The notes beneath the pieces are model-generated. The model was given only the letters and a program-made list of their open reading frames with translations. It did not search any database and was not told where the DNA came from. Positions 14,009-23,192 of a DNA stretch of 29,201 bases are shown one piece after another. The translations under genes and the position numbers were made by a program. Each line of letters opens with the position of its first letter. Position 1 is the stretch's first letter. This DNA is from an uncultured Collinsella sp. (GTDB lineage: Bacteria; Actinomycetota; Coriobacteriia; Coriobacteriales; Coriobacteriaceae), in NCBI GenBank assembly GCA_902496845.1, contig CABVCJ010000022.1:1-29201 (forward strand). Direction: 5' to 3'.

Positions 14009-15223
14009 TTATGCGCTTACTTCAGCAGCGCTCGCCACTGTTTCGGGCGAATCGGCTCCGTCTCCTGCCGCCTGCCCCTTCGCCGGCACCACACCAAAGC
14101 AGTAGCTCAGCGCCGCAGACACCGCAAATGCCACACCGCCGGCAGCGCAGCACCACAGCAGGTTCGAGATGCCACCCGTGGCAAAGCCAATGACCATGAG
14201 GACGTTCGTCATGCCAATGGTATAGGCCGTAACGTGGCCCACGGCCGCAACAAGGCCTCCGACGGCGCCGCCAATGGCCATGCACGTCAGGCACCTGCCA
14301 TATTTAAAGCCGCAACCGTACAGCGCCGGCTCGCTTACGCCGCCAAGAACACCCGAGATTGAATAGCCCAGCATGAGCGCCTTCTCGTCCTTATCCGCAA
14401 CGCGGAGCGACGCGCCAAAGGGCATGCCCCAAACGGCGAACGTTGCCATCGTCGCAGCGATCAGGATGCACGAATCCGTTCCCACACTCATAAACTGCGC
14501 ATAGGCGAGCGATAGGACGACGTTGCTGACACCCGCGATCTTTAGGAACTCCCAGCCCGCGGCAAGCCCCATGAGCGTGAGCAGCGACACGATACCACCG
14601 GAATTGCCAAGCATAAACATAAGCTGGCCCAACAGCATGCCCAGATAGCTGCCCGCCGGTGCCGTAATACACAGCGAAACCGGAACCATGACAAGCATGG
14701 TCGCAAACGGAACGAACGAAAACGCCACGGCCTGAGGGATAACGCGCCGAAAGAAACACTCCACTCGCCATAGCACGGGCACCGAGATGAGAACCGGAAT
14801 AACGGTCGTCGTGTAATCGTTGACCGGCGCGGGAAGCAGCCCGTACACGGAAGTCATCGATGCGCCCGCTGTCGATACAGCATCGACGAGCTTAAGCAGA
14901 TCGGGCGCAATCAATACGCCGCCCAGCATCATGCCCAGCTGCTCCGAGCAACCGAGCTGGCGGGCAGCCGCCCAACCAAGATAAATGGGCAAAAAGTAGT
15001 AGCCGGCATTATAGAGCCAACTGTAGAACAGGCGATAAATTCCGGAATCGGCAGGCCATAGGCCCAGCATGCCTTCGCCCATAATGACGGCGACGGTGCG
15101 GAACAACGCCGCGCAGACAATAAACGGCAGCGCCGACATCATGCTTTTGGACAGATAGTCCACCACGGCCATGGCGTTTGATGAAACCGACGTTGTAAAC
15201 GAGGTGTTAGAAACTTGTAGCAT
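14009..15223 (-). CDS. PTS transporter EIIC domain protein (stand-alone)
   Basis: This 404-residue membrane protein matches the EIIC domain of the glucose/beta-glucoside PTS superfamily. It has many hydrophobic segments from about 30 to 375 and the conserved GGVSEPALYG at 294-303, the equivalent of the G-I-T-E-P motif. There is no EIIB domain (no phosphorylatable Cys domain) and no EIIA in the protein or nearby, so it would depend on partners elsewhere or act differently. The frame continues upstream, but the ATG at 15223 has AAAGG at good spacing and begins the family-like region. It starts only 40 bp after accDA with no terminator between, so it may be the last gene of the fatty acid operon. 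The substrate is unknown. Confidence 0.85.
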   Translation of the reverse strand: MLQVSNTSFTTSVSSNAMAVVDYLSKSMMSALPFIVCAALFRTVAVIMGEGMLGLWPADSGIYRLFYSWLYNAGYYFLPIYLGWAAARQLGCSEQLGMMLGGVLIAPDLLKLVDAVSTAGASMTSVYGLLPAPVNDYTTTVIPVLISVPVLWRVECFFRRVIPQAVAFSFVPFATMLVMVPVSLCITAPAGSYLGMLLGQLMFMLGNSGGIVSLLTLMGLAAGWEFLKIAGVSNVVLSLAYAQFMSVGTDSCILIAATMATFAVWGMPFGASLRVADKDEKALMLGYSISGVLGGVSEPALYGCGFKYGRCLTCMAIGGAVGGLVAAVGHVTAYTIGMTNVLMVIGFATGGISNLLWCCAAGGVAFAVSAALSYCFGVVPAKGQAAGDGADSPETVASAAEVSA

Positions 15224-15263
15224 GGAATGCCTTTCCCAATATGACATGCGGGCTGTCCCTTTG

Positions 15264-16988
15264 TCACATCGTGCGGTACTGACCGATTGCGCGGTACTTT
15301 TCATAGCGGAGGTTTGTGAGGGTCGCGTCGCCGAGCCGCCCAAGCGTATCGAAGGCATCAAATGCCGAGGACATGACGGCACCGGCGATCTCCTCATGCG
15401 ACAGGCCCCTATCGTCAACAATGCCGTCGATGATACCGAGCGCCAACAGATCGGGGGCCGTAAGCTTAAGCGCCTCGGCGGCCTCATTCGCGCGCTCGGT
15501 ATCCTTCCACAGGATCGACGCACAGGCCTCGGGGCTCACGACCGAATAGGCCGAGCTCGAGAGCATCAGGATGCGGTCGGCCACGGACAGCGCCAGCGCG
15601 CCACCAGAGCCGCCCTCGCCTGTCACCACCGAGACAATCGGCGTCTTAAGGCCGCTCATCTCCATGAGATTCTGGGCAATCGCCTCGCCCTGACCGCGCT
15701 CCTCGGCACCGATGCCACAGAACGCGCCCGAGGTATCGACCAGGCATAGGACCGGTCGACCAAACTTTTCGGCCTGGCGCATCAGGCGACGTGCCTTGCG
15801 GTAGCCCTCGGGATGCGCCATACCAAAGTTGCGGCGCATGCGCTCTTTGGTCGTGGTGCCGCGCTCGATGGCGATGACCGTTACGGGGCGTCCGTCTTTC
15901 CAGCCAATGCCAGCCACCACAGCGGCGTCGTCGCCAAAGTAACGATCGCCGTGCAGCTCCACAAATCCATCCAGGCCCAGCGAGATCATCTCACCCGCCG
16001 TGGCGCGATCTGCCGAGCGGGTCTGCTTGACAATCTCGAGCGCGGTTTTTGGTGCCGTCGAGCACTTAAACAAGTGTCCCAGCTTTTTGCCGCGGCGACC
16101 CGTATGCACGATCTCATGCGGTGCCCCCAGGCCGGGCGCATGCCCCTCGTGCAGCGCCAGCAGCTCGCCCACCGTGAGCGCAATCTCGCCGCGCGGAACA
16201 ACGGCATCGCAAAAGCCGTGCTCCAGCAAAAACTCGGAGCGCTGGAATCCCTTGGGCAGGCGCTTGTGCATGTTCTGCTCGATCACGCGCGGGCCGGCAA
16301 ATGCCGTCAGGGCATCGGGCTCGGCCAGGATAATGTCCCCCTCCATGGCAAAGCTCGCGGTTACACCTCCGGTCGTGGGGTCGGTGAGCACCGTGATATA
16401 CAGGCCGCCCGCCTCGCTGTGGCGCCTAACCGCCGCAGAAATCTTGGCCATCTGCATAAGCGAGGTCACGCCCTCTTGCATGCGCGCGCCGCCCGAAACG
16501 GTAAAGCCGACAACTGGCAATCCCAGCTCGGTCGCGCGCTCAAACGTACGGCAGATCTTCTCGCCCACCACGGAGCCCATCGAGCCCATCATAAAGTTGG
16601 CATCCATAAAGAAGAGCGCGGTATCGCAACCGCAGATTTTGCCCCTGCCGCACACAACGGCATCGCGCTCGCCCGAACGCTCGCTCACGCTCTTGAGCTT
16701 ATCGGCATAGCCGGGAAACGAGAGGAAGTCCTCCGACGCCAGATTGGCATCCCATTCCTCAAACGTGCCCTCGTCGACCGTCATGCGCATGCGCGCGCGA
16801 CCGCTCACGCGAAAGTGTTTGCCGCAACGAGGGCAGACCTCGAGGTTGTCGTGTAGGCATGCCTCATCGATCACACGGCGGCACTCCGGGCACTTGATAA
16901 ACACGTGGCGCGCGGGAAACTCGGCGCACGACTCGGTTATCGGCCCCTCAAGGACATTGACCGTCTTCGCTTTTCTATTCATCAGCAT
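15264..16988 (-). CDS. accDA: Acetyl-CoA carboxylase carboxyltransferase, fused beta-alpha subunits (AccD-AccA)
   Basis: This 574-residue protein transfers the carboxyl group from biotin to acetyl-CoA, giving malonyl-CoA. The N-terminal part (to about 285) is AccD with a zinc ribbon at Cys33, Cys36, Cys52 and Cys55. The C-terminal part (from about 310) is AccA with ELHGDRYFGDD at 344-354 and GEGGSGGALAL at 457-467. In E. coli these are two proteins; here they are one frame with no stop. ATG at 16988 overlaps the accC stop by 14 bp; an in-frame ATG at 16982 is also possible. Confidence 0.96.
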   Translation of the reverse strand: MLMNRKAKTVNVLEGPITESCAEFPARHVFIKCPECRRVIDEACLHDNLEVCPRCGKHFRVSGRARMRMTVDEGTFEEWDANLASEDFLSFPGYADKLKSVSERSGERDAVVCGRGKICGCDTALFFMDANFMMGSMGSVVGEKICRTFERATELGLPVVGFTVSGGARMQEGVTSLMQMAKISAAVRRHSEAGGLYITVLTDPTTGGVTASFAMEGDIILAEPDALTAFAGPRVIEQNMHKRLPKGFQRSEFLLEHGFCDAVVPRGEIALTVGELLALHEGHAPGLGAPHEIVHTGRRGKKLGHLFKCSTAPKTALEIVKQTRSADRATAGEMISLGLDGFVELHGDRYFGDDAAVVAGIGWKDGRPVTVIAIERGTTTKERMRRNFGMAHPEGYRKARRLMRQAEKFGRPVLCLVDTSGAFCGIGAEERGQGEAIAQNLMEMSGLKTPIVSVVTGEGGSGGALALSVADRILMLSSSAYSVVSPEACASILWKDTERANEAAEALKLTAPDLLALGIIDGIVDDRGLSHEEIAGAVMSSAFDAFDTLGRLGDATLTNLRYEKYRAIGQYRTM

Positions 16989-18318
16989 AGAGATGCCCCA
17001 TCAGATCGGTGTGATACATGCCCGACAAGAACTCGTCGTTTGCCAGCACGTCGAGCTGAAGCTCGCTGTTTTCGCTCACGCCTTCAATCACGAGCTCGCC
17101 CAGGGCCGAGCGCATCTTGCGAATGGCGCCGTCACGCGTGGGCGCACACACGATGAGCTTGCCGAGCATGGAGTCGTAGTACGGCGGAACTGTCGCACCG
17201 GTGAACATGGCCGAATCCCAGCGCACGCGCGGACCACCCGGTACACGCAACGCGGTGACCGTTCCGCATGACGGCAGAAAGTCCGGCGTTTCGGCATTGA
17301 TGCGGCACTCCATGGCGTGGTTGCGGACCGGCACGTCCTCCTGCTCAAATGGCAGAGGCTGGCCGGCTGCCACGCGCAGCTGCCACTTGACCAGGTCGGT
17401 ATCGGTCACAAACTCCGTAACCGGATGCTCCACCTGCAAGCGCGTGTTCATTTCCATAAAGTAGAAATTGCCGTCGTCCGAATACAGGAACTCGATGGTA
17501 CCGGCCCCTTCATAGCCGACGGCACGAGCCAGGTCACGCGCCGCCTTGTGCATGTGCGCGCGAATATCATCGCGTCCGTCGAGGCACGGCGCGGGGCTCT
17601 CCTCGATCAGCTTTTGGTTGCGGCGCTGCACCGAGCACTCGCGCTCGCCGAGCGAAAACACATGGCCCTGCTTATCGGCCATAATCTGCACCTCAACGTG
17701 GTGCGCCGGTGCGACGAACTTCTCCATGTAACACTCGCCGTCGCCAAAAACGGCCTCGCCCTCGGCACGTGCTTCAATAAAGGCCTTTGCCGCGTCTTCC
17801 ACGCGCTCGACCTTGCGAATACCACGACCGCCACCGCCCGCCCGCGCCTTAATAAGCACGGGGCAGCCGATGCGCTCGGCCTCGGCCGTCGCCTCCTCAG
17901 GGCTTTTGAGCAAATCGCAGCCCGGAACGATGGGCACGCCCGCCGCGGCAGCCGTTCGGCGTGCGGCGTCCTTGTCGCCCATGCTGTCGATCACCTCGGC
18001 CGAAGGACCGACAAACGCCAGACCGTACTTGTCGCAGTCGCGCACGAAGCTCGCCTTCTCGGAAAAGAAACCGTAGCCAGGATGGATTGCCTTTGCCCCC
18101 GACTTCACGGCACAGGTGAGCACGGCATCGTCGTTGAGGTAGCTCTCGGCAAGACGCGGGCCGCCGATGCAATACGCCTCGTCGGCAAGCTGCACGTGCA
18201 GCGCGTCCGCATCGGCCGTGGAGTAGACGGCGACGGTCTTGATGCCCATATCGCGGCACGCGCGGATAACACGAACCGCGACCTCGCCGCGGTTGGCGAT
18301 GAGCACTTTGTCGAACAT
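16975..18318 (-). CDS. accC: Acetyl-CoA carboxylase, biotin carboxylase subunit
   Basis: This 447-residue ATP-grasp enzyme carboxylates biotin carried on AccB, using bicarbonate. It opens MFDKVLIANRGEVAVR and has HPGYGF at 79-84, the glycine-rich ATP loop GGGGRGI at 161-167, and the catalytic EMNTRLQVEHPVTE block. The frame extends 37 codons upstream into fabZ, but the family start and a GGAAGG ribosome site place the ATG at 18318, 10 bp after the fabZ stop. Confidence 0.97.
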   Translation of the reverse strand: MFDKVLIANRGEVAVRVIRACRDMGIKTVAVYSTADADALHVQLADEAYCIGGPRLAESYLNDDAVLTCAVKSGAKAIHPGYGFFSEKASFVRDCDKYGLAFVGPSAEVIDSMGDKDAARRTAAAAGVPIVPGCDLLKSPEEATAEAERIGCPVLIKARAGGGGRGIRKVERVEDAAKAFIEARAEGEAVFGDGECYMEKFVAPAHHVEVQIMADKQGHVFSLGERECSVQRRNQKLIEESPAPCLDGRDDIRAHMHKAARDLARAVGYEGAGTIEFLYSDDGNFYFMEMNTRLQVEHPVTEFVTDTDLVKWQLRVAAGQPLPFEQEDVPVRNHAMECRINAETPDFLPSCGTVTALRVPGGPRVRWDSAMFTGATVPPYYDSMLGKLIVCAPTRDGAIRKMRSALGELVIEGVSENSELQLDVLANDEFLSGMYHTDLMGHLYADE

Positions 18319-18328
18319 GAAGCCTTCC

Positions 18329-18751
18329 TTAACTTTCGTGCATGAGTGCAAAAGACATATCGGCGCGACAGCAAACCTCACCGTTGACGCTCGCAGTACC
18401 CGTCGCAAAGCGGAACGGCCCGCGCACACGCGTGATAGAGCACACTAGATCCACCGTGTCGCCCGGGCGCACCGGACGCTTAAAGCGCACCTTGTCCAGA
18501 CTCGTGTAGAACGGCGTCGCGCCGCGCGCCTCCTCATCGCCCATCAGCAGCACGCAGCAGTTCTGGGCGAGCATCTCGCACTGAATCACGCCGGGGACAA
18601 CCGGGTTTCCCGGAAAATGCCCCTGCAAAAAGTACTCGTCGCCCGTAATCGTGATCTTGCCGTGGGCCTCGTCGCCCACTAGCTCGGCTTCGTCGAGCAA
18701 AAGCATCGGCTCGCGATGCGGCAACAGCTCTTTAAGCTCTTCTTTGTTCAT
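18329..18751 (-). CDS. fabZ: 3-hydroxyacyl-ACP dehydratase FabZ
   Basis: This 140-residue hotdog-fold enzyme removes water from 3-hydroxyacyl-ACP. LLPHREPMLLLD at 9-20 and GHFPGNPVVPGVIQCEMLAQ at 44-63 give the catalytic His45 and Glu59. Start options are GTG at 18760 or ATG at 18751; AGGTGA before the ATG favours the latter. It lies between accB and accC, as in streptococcal fatty acid operons. Being the only dehydratase here, it must serve all chain lengths unless another is encoded elsewhere. Confidence 0.96.
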   Translation of the reverse strand: MNKEELKELLPHREPMLLLDEAELVGDEAHGKITITGDEYFLQGHFPGNPVVPGVIQCEMLAQNCCVLLMGDEEARGATPFYTSLDKVRFKRPVRPGDTVDLVCSITRVRGPFRFATGTASVNGEVCCRADMSFALMHES

Positions 18752-18760
18752 GGATATCAC

Positions 18761-19237
18761 CTATCCGATCCTCATGAGGCAGCTGCCAAACTCCACGAGG
18801 TCGCCGTCGGCCACGCAGATCTCGAGTACCTCGCCGTCTGCCTCGGCCGTCACCTCGTTGAGAACCTTCATGGCCTCGATGATGCAGAGGGTCTCGCCGG
18901 TCTTGACCTTGGAGCCCACGTGCACAAACGGCTCGTCGCCCGGCGCTGGGGCAGCATAGAAAACGCCGACCATGGGAGCGGTCACCTCGGTGCCCTTGGG
19001 CTCCGGCGCGGCGGCAGGCGCTTGCGCGGCGGGCTCCGGTGCGGCGGCAGGCATGGCGACAGGAGCCACCGCCGGAGCAGTCACGGCACCCGGCATAGGC
19101 ATGGGCACGGCAACCGGCTGCGCGGCGCTCGCGCGCTCGAGTTCGACCGCGGTGCCATCGGGCTCCTCAACGCGTACGCGCGTGAGGCCGCGGTCCTCCA
19201 TAACATCGGCTATCTCGGCAAGTCTTTTGGAATCCAT
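18761..19237 (-). CDS. accB: Acetyl-CoA carboxylase biotin carboxyl carrier protein
   Basis: This 158-residue protein carries the biotin moved between AccC and AccDA. The C-terminal biotinyl domain (about 80-158) has EAMKV at 121-125 with Lys124 as the biotinylated residue. A Pro/Ala-rich flexible linker (about 37-82) joins it to the N-terminal assembly segment. Start is 3 bp after the fabF stop. The ligase that modifies Lys124, BirA, is encoded divergently at the head of the operon. Confidence 0.97.
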   Translation of the reverse strand: MDSKRLAEIADVMEDRGLTRVRVEEPDGTAVELERASAAQPVAVPMPMPGAVTAPAVAPVAMPAAAPEPAAQAPAAAPEPKGTEVTAPMVGVFYAAPAPGDEPFVHVGSKVKTGETLCIIEAMKVLNEVTAEADGEVLEICVADGDLVEFGSCLMRIG

Positions 19238-19240
19238 GCT

Positions 19241-20488
19241 CTAGCTCCTCGTATATCTACGCAGCGCGATGGCGGCGTTGTGCCCGCCAAAGCCCAGGTT
19301 GGTCGAAAGCGCCCAGGTAAGTTCGGCGCGAACCGCGCGGTTGGGCGTGTAGTCAAGATCGCAGGCGGGATCGGGCGTGTGGTAGTTAATGGTCGGCGGC
19401 ACCACGCCCTGCTCGAGCGCCATGGCGCAGGCCATGACCTCGATGGCGCCCGTGGCACCGATCATGTGCCCCGTCATCGACTTGGTCGACGAGACATGTG
19501 CGGCGCGCGCCGCGTCCTCGCCGAGCGCTCGCTTGATGCCCGCCGTCTCGGACGAATCGTTGAGTTTGGTCGAGGTGCCGTGGGCATTGATGTAGAGACC
19601 CTCGGAAGGCTTGACGTCGCCCTCGGCAACCGCCAGCGATATCGCGCGGGCAATGCCGGCAGCCTCGGGATCGGGACTCGTGATGTGATAGGCATCATCG
19701 GTGTTGCCGTAGCCCACGACCTCGGCATAAATGTGCGCACCGCGCGCCTGCGCATGTTCCATGCTCTCGAGTACCAGCACGCAGGCGCCCTCGCCCATCA
19801 CAAAGCCGTCGCGGTCTGCATCGAACGGACGGCATGCCGTCGACGGGTCAGGATTAGTGGTGAGAGCACGACAGGATGTAAAGCCCGCAACGGCATCGGG
19901 GATGATTGCGGCCTCGGCACCGCCGGCGAGAATCGCATCGGCATAGCCGTGCTTGATGGCGCGGAACGCCTCGCCCACCGCATGGGCAGAAGTCGCGCAG
20001 GCGGTCACGACGGGCAGGGTCGGGCCCTTTGCCTTATGGCGAATCGCAATGTTGCCCGAAGCCATGTTGGGAATCATCATCGCAATCATGTAGGGCGATG
20101 CGCGACGAGGCCCGCGATCGGCAATCGTATGGACGTTGTCGACAAGCGTCTGCATGCCGCCCACGCCCGAGCCCACATAGACACCCAGGCGATCGCGATC
20201 GACCGCGCCCTCAACATCGAGGCCCGCATCGTGCATGGCCTCGTCCGACGCCGCCATCGCAAACTGAACACAGGGGTCGAGATGCTTGGCGTCGTGCTTG
20301 CCAAAGTAATCGTTGCCGTCAAAACCCTTGACCTCGGCCGCCACCTTGACGGCAAATGCATCGGTATCAAAGTGCGTGATCGGACCGATGCCACACGTTC
20401 CGGCGCACATGGCCGCCCAGGTGGCAAGCGCGGTGTTGCCGAGCGGCGACACGGCACCGATACCGGTGATTGCAACTCTCTGTTCCAT
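19241..20488 (-). CDS. fabF: 3-oxoacyl-ACP synthase II (FabF)
   Basis: This 415-residue condensing enzyme elongates acyl-ACP with malonyl-ACP. The catalytic triad is visible as Cys164 (VVTACATSAHA), His303 (NAHGTSTKLND) and His341 (KSMTGHMIGATGAIE). The frame extends six codons upstream, but GAGGAG before the ATG at 20488 and the MEQRVAITG opening fix the start. There is no fabB-like paralogue in the window. Confidence 0.97.
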   Translation of the reverse strand: MEQRVAITGIGAVSPLGNTALATWAAMCAGTCGIGPITHFDTDAFAVKVAAEVKGFDGNDYFGKHDAKHLDPCVQFAMAASDEAMHDAGLDVEGAVDRDRLGVYVGSGVGGMQTLVDNVHTIADRGPRRASPYMIAMMIPNMASGNIAIRHKAKGPTLPVVTACATSAHAVGEAFRAIKHGYADAILAGGAEAAIIPDAVAGFTSCRALTTNPDPSTACRPFDADRDGFVMGEGACVLVLESMEHAQARGAHIYAEVVGYGNTDDAYHITSPDPEAAGIARAISLAVAEGDVKPSEGLYINAHGTSTKLNDSSETAGIKRALGEDAARAAHVSSTKSMTGHMIGATGAIEVMACAMALEQGVVPPTINYHTPDPACDLDYTPNRAVRAELTWALSTNLGFGGHNAAIALRRYTRS

Positions 20489-20527
20489 CTTGGTCTCCTC
20501 ATCCAAGCCGCTTACCCGGCTTGCTTT

Positions 20528-21301
20528 CTACATCGCCATTCCGCCGTCGACGCGTATGACTTCGCCCGTAATGTAAGCAGCCGTATCGCTCGCTAAAAAG
20601 CGCACCACACCGGCCACCTCCTCGGGCTGCGCCATACGCTTAAGGGGAATCTGCTCCTCGGTTGCCGCACGCACCTTATCCGAGAGCTTTGCCGTCATAT
20701 CCGTCTCGACAAACCCGGGGGCGACCGCGTTCACTCGTACGCCGCGAGGCGCAAGCTCGCGCGCTACCGCCTTGGTCAGGCCGATCACGCCCGCCTTGGA
20801 GGCAGCGTAGTTGGCCTGTCCGGCATTGCCCATCAGGCCCACGACCGAGCTCATGTTGACGACGCAACCGCCGCGCTGGCGCATAAAGGTCTTAGTGAGC
20901 GCGCGCGTCGTGTTAAACGTTCCTTTAAGATTGACATCGAGCACGCGATCGAAGACATCGTCGCCCATGCGCATGAGCAGGCCATCGCGGGTGATGCCGG
21001 CGTTGTTGACGAGCGCCCAAATGGAGCTAAAGTCGTTGAGAACCGCTTCCACGCACGCGTTGACGGCATCGGGGTCGGCCACATCGCATTGATACGCGCG
21101 AGCTGTGGCACCAGCGGCCTCGCAGGATTCGCACGTCTCGCGCGCCGCGTCGACGCTACCGGCATAGACGACGGCGATATCAAAGCCATCCTCCGCCAGA
21201 CCGACAGCGCAGGCGCGGCCGATACCGCGCGAACCACCCGTGACCAGTGCCACGCGACGTGAGTCGTTGCGCTCGAGCGCGCCGTTGTTCAAGTTGCCCA
21301 T
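20528..21301 (-). CDS. fabG: 3-oxoacyl-ACP reductase FabG
   Basis: This 257-residue short-chain dehydrogenase reduces 3-oxoacyl-ACP with NADPH. TGGSRGIG (21-28) binds the cofactor, NNAG lies at 99-102, and Ser152, Tyr165 and Lys169 (YAASK) form the catalytic set. The C terminus ITGEVIRVDGGMAM is typical of FabG. About 14 residues precede the usual start of the fold. It starts 30 bp after the fabD stop. Confidence 0.96.
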   Translation of the reverse strand: MGNLNNGALERNDSRRVALVTGGSRGIGRACAVGLAEDGFDIAVVYAGSVDAARETCESCEAAGATARAYQCDVADPDAVNACVEAVLNDFSSIWALVNNAGITRDGLLMRMGDDVFDRVLDVNLKGTFNTTRALTKTFMRQRGGCVVNMSSVVGLMGNAGQANYAASKAGVIGLTKAVARELAPRGVRVNAVAPGFVETDMTAKLSDKVRAATEEQIPLKRMAQPEEVAGVVRFLASDTAAYITGEVIRVDGGMAM

Positions 21302-21331
21302 GTCATTCCTTTCGGGTTACAGCCCTGTGGA

Positions 21332-22258
21332 CTATGCGAGCTCGTCGGCAATAGCTGCGACCTGCTCAGCCGTTTCGCACGAATACACGCAAACGTCGCT
21401 CAGCGTACGCTTGACCAGGCCCGACAGCGTTTTGCCAGGGCCGACCTCAATAAACGTGTCGATGCCCCGATCCTGCAGTGTATGCAGCGTGTCGACCCAG
21501 CGCACGGCATGGCTCACCTGGTTGGCCAAGACATCCGATGCTGCTCGCGGATCCGCCGGATAGGGCGCCGCCGTCATGTTTGCCATGACCGGAATCAGCA
21601 GCGGAGACGGCGCGTGGCCGTCTTGGATATACGTCGCCAGCCCCTCAGTCGCCTCTGCCATATAGGGGCTATGAAATGCACCCGACACCGCGACTTTCAT
21701 AGCGCGACCGCCAGCCTCTTTTACTAGGACGTCGAGGGTCTGCAACGCATCGGGCGCTCCGGCCACAACCGTCTGCTGCGGGCTGTTGTAGTTGACCGGC
21801 CAGCAGTCCTCGCCGGCCTGCGCAGCCAGGTTCTCGACTTGCGCTGCATCGAGCTTGATGACGGCGCGCATGCCGCCCGGATGGCGCTCGGCAGCCGCGG
21901 CCATCAATGCCGCGCGCTCACACACGAGCTCAAAACCCGCTCGCGTATCGAACGCCCCCGCAAAGGTGAGTGCAGCGACCTCGCCCAGCGAAAATCCCGC
22001 ACAGGCGGCAGGCACCACGCCGCGCTCACGCAGGGCGACAGCCGCTGCCAGGTCATGAACGAACACGCAAGGCTGCGTGTTCTCGGTCTGCGACAGCTCC
22101 TCCTTGGAGGCGCTCCGGCACTGCTCACTGGTTCCCGGACGCACCTCGTCGGCGATCGCGAACACCTCGGCAGCCGCCGGCGATGCCTCGATCAGGTCGA
22201 CGCCCATCGCGGGGTGTTGGGCGCCCTGGCCGGCAAACAGAAACGCTACGCTACCCAT
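21332..22258 (-). CDS. fabD: Malonyl-CoA:ACP transacylase FabD
   Basis: This 308-residue enzyme loads malonyl groups onto ACP. FLFAGQGAQ (6-14) opens the fold; the nucleophile is Ser90 in GFSLGE and His196 lies in SGAFHSPYM. The residue before Ser is Phe, not the His of E. coli FabD; from memory, streptococcal FabD also varies here. The ATG at 22258 overlaps the end of fabK by 13 bp; a GTG two codons upstream is an alternative. The upstream open frame is only the fabK region read in another phase. Confidence 0.95.
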   Translation of the reverse strand: MGSVAFLFAGQGAQHPAMGVDLIEASPAAAEVFAIADEVRPGTSEQCRSASKEELSQTENTQPCVFVHDLAAAVALRERGVVPAACAGFSLGEVAALTFAGAFDTRAGFELVCERAALMAAAAERHPGGMRAVIKLDAAQVENLAAQAGEDCWPVNYNSPQQTVVAGAPDALQTLDVLVKEAGGRAMKVAVSGAFHSPYMAEATEGLATYIQDGHAPSPLLIPVMANMTAAPYPADPRAASDVLANQVSHAVRWVDTLHTLQDRGIDTFIEVGPGKTLSGLVKRTLSDVCVYSCETAEQVAAIADELA

Positions 22259-23190
22259 GCGCACGCACCCTTCAGGACGCGCTCGGCGCCATCGACCAGA
22301 TCGTCGACGATTTCGCGCGCGCTCTGGCGCTCGTTGACCATGCCGGCAATCTGTCCACACAGATACGAACCCTCTTCGTAATTACCATCCTTTGCAGCCT
22401 TGCGAAGAGCGCCCGTACCCATGGCCCCGAGCTCCTCGGCACTTGCGCCCGCCGCCTCACTTTTGGCGTAGGCATTGGTGAAGGGGCTCTTAAGCGCACG
22501 CACCGGATGTCCCGTCGAACGGCCAGTCGCGCGCGTCGAGGTGTCTCCCGCCTTGAGCACCAGTTCTTTGTATTGCTCAGAAACAGTGCATTCGTTTGCA
22601 ACGAGGAAGCGTGTACCCACCTGGACGCCGGCGGCACCGAGCATAAAGGCCGCTGCCACGCCGCGACCATCGGCGATACCGCCAGCTGCCACAACGGGGA
22701 TATCGACCGCGTCGACAACCTGCGGAACGAGCGCCATCGTCGATGTCTCGCCAATATGTCCGCCAGATTCAGTGCCTTCGGCAACCACGGCGGCGGCCCC
22801 GCGACGCGCCACGAGACGCGCCAGCGCCACCGAGGCAACGACCGGGACGACCGTGATGCCGGCGTCGTTCCAAGCCTTCATGTACTTAGTGGGATTGCCG
22901 GCACCCGTCACGACGACCGGCACCTGCTCGTCGATCACAACCTGTGCGACCTCGTCGACAAACGGGCTCATAAGCATGACGTTGACGCCAAAGGGCTTAT
23001 CCGTCTTGGTACGCAGTTCGTGAATCTGATCGCGCAGCCATTTGGCGTCGGCATTCATGGCCGCGATGATTCCCAACCCACCTGCCTCGGACACGGCCGA
23101 TGCCAGCGAGGCATCGGCAATCCAGGCCATGCCGCCCTGGAACACGGGCTTTTCGATGCCGATCAGCTCGCAGAGAGGAGTCTTGAGCAT
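22246..23190 (-). CDS. fabK: Enoyl-ACP reductase II (FabK, FMN-dependent)
   Basis: This 314-residue TIM-barrel flavoprotein carries out the last reduction of each elongation cycle. FQGGMAW (18-24), KPFGVNVMLMSPFV (65-78), TGAGNPTKYM (95-104), SGGHIG with His145, and AGGIADGRG closely resemble streptococcal FabK as I remember it. FabK replaces FabI in many Firmicutes and is insensitive to triclosan. It begins 2 bp after the acpP stop, so it is tightly linked to the acyl carrier gene. Confidence 0.95.
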   Translation of the reverse strand: MLKTPLCELIGIEKPVFQGGMAWIADASLASAVSEAGGLGIIAAMNADAKWLRDQIHELRTKTDKPFGVNVMLMSPFVDEVAQVVIDEQVPVVVTGAGNPTKYMKAWNDAGITVVPVVASVALARLVARRGAAAVVAEGTESGGHIGETSTMALVPQVVDAVDIPVVAAGGIADGRGVAAAFMLGAAGVQVGTRFLVANECTVSEQYKELVLKAGDTSTRATGRSTGHPVRALKSPFTNAYAKSEAAGASAEELGAMGTGALRKAAKDGNYEEGSYLCGQIAGMVNERQSAREIVDDLVDGAERVLKGACAWVA

Positions 23191-23192
23191 CT

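Noticed and set aside
15224..15523. Extended N terminus of the EIIC protein overlapping accDA
   Set aside because: The extension is Arg/Ser-rich and reads through accDA in another phase; the ATG at 15223 has a proper ribosome site.
18716..20596. Long plus-strand open frame opposite accB and fabF (626 codons)
   Set aside because: Antisense shadow of accB and fabF, rich in Arg, Gly and His, with no recognisable domain.
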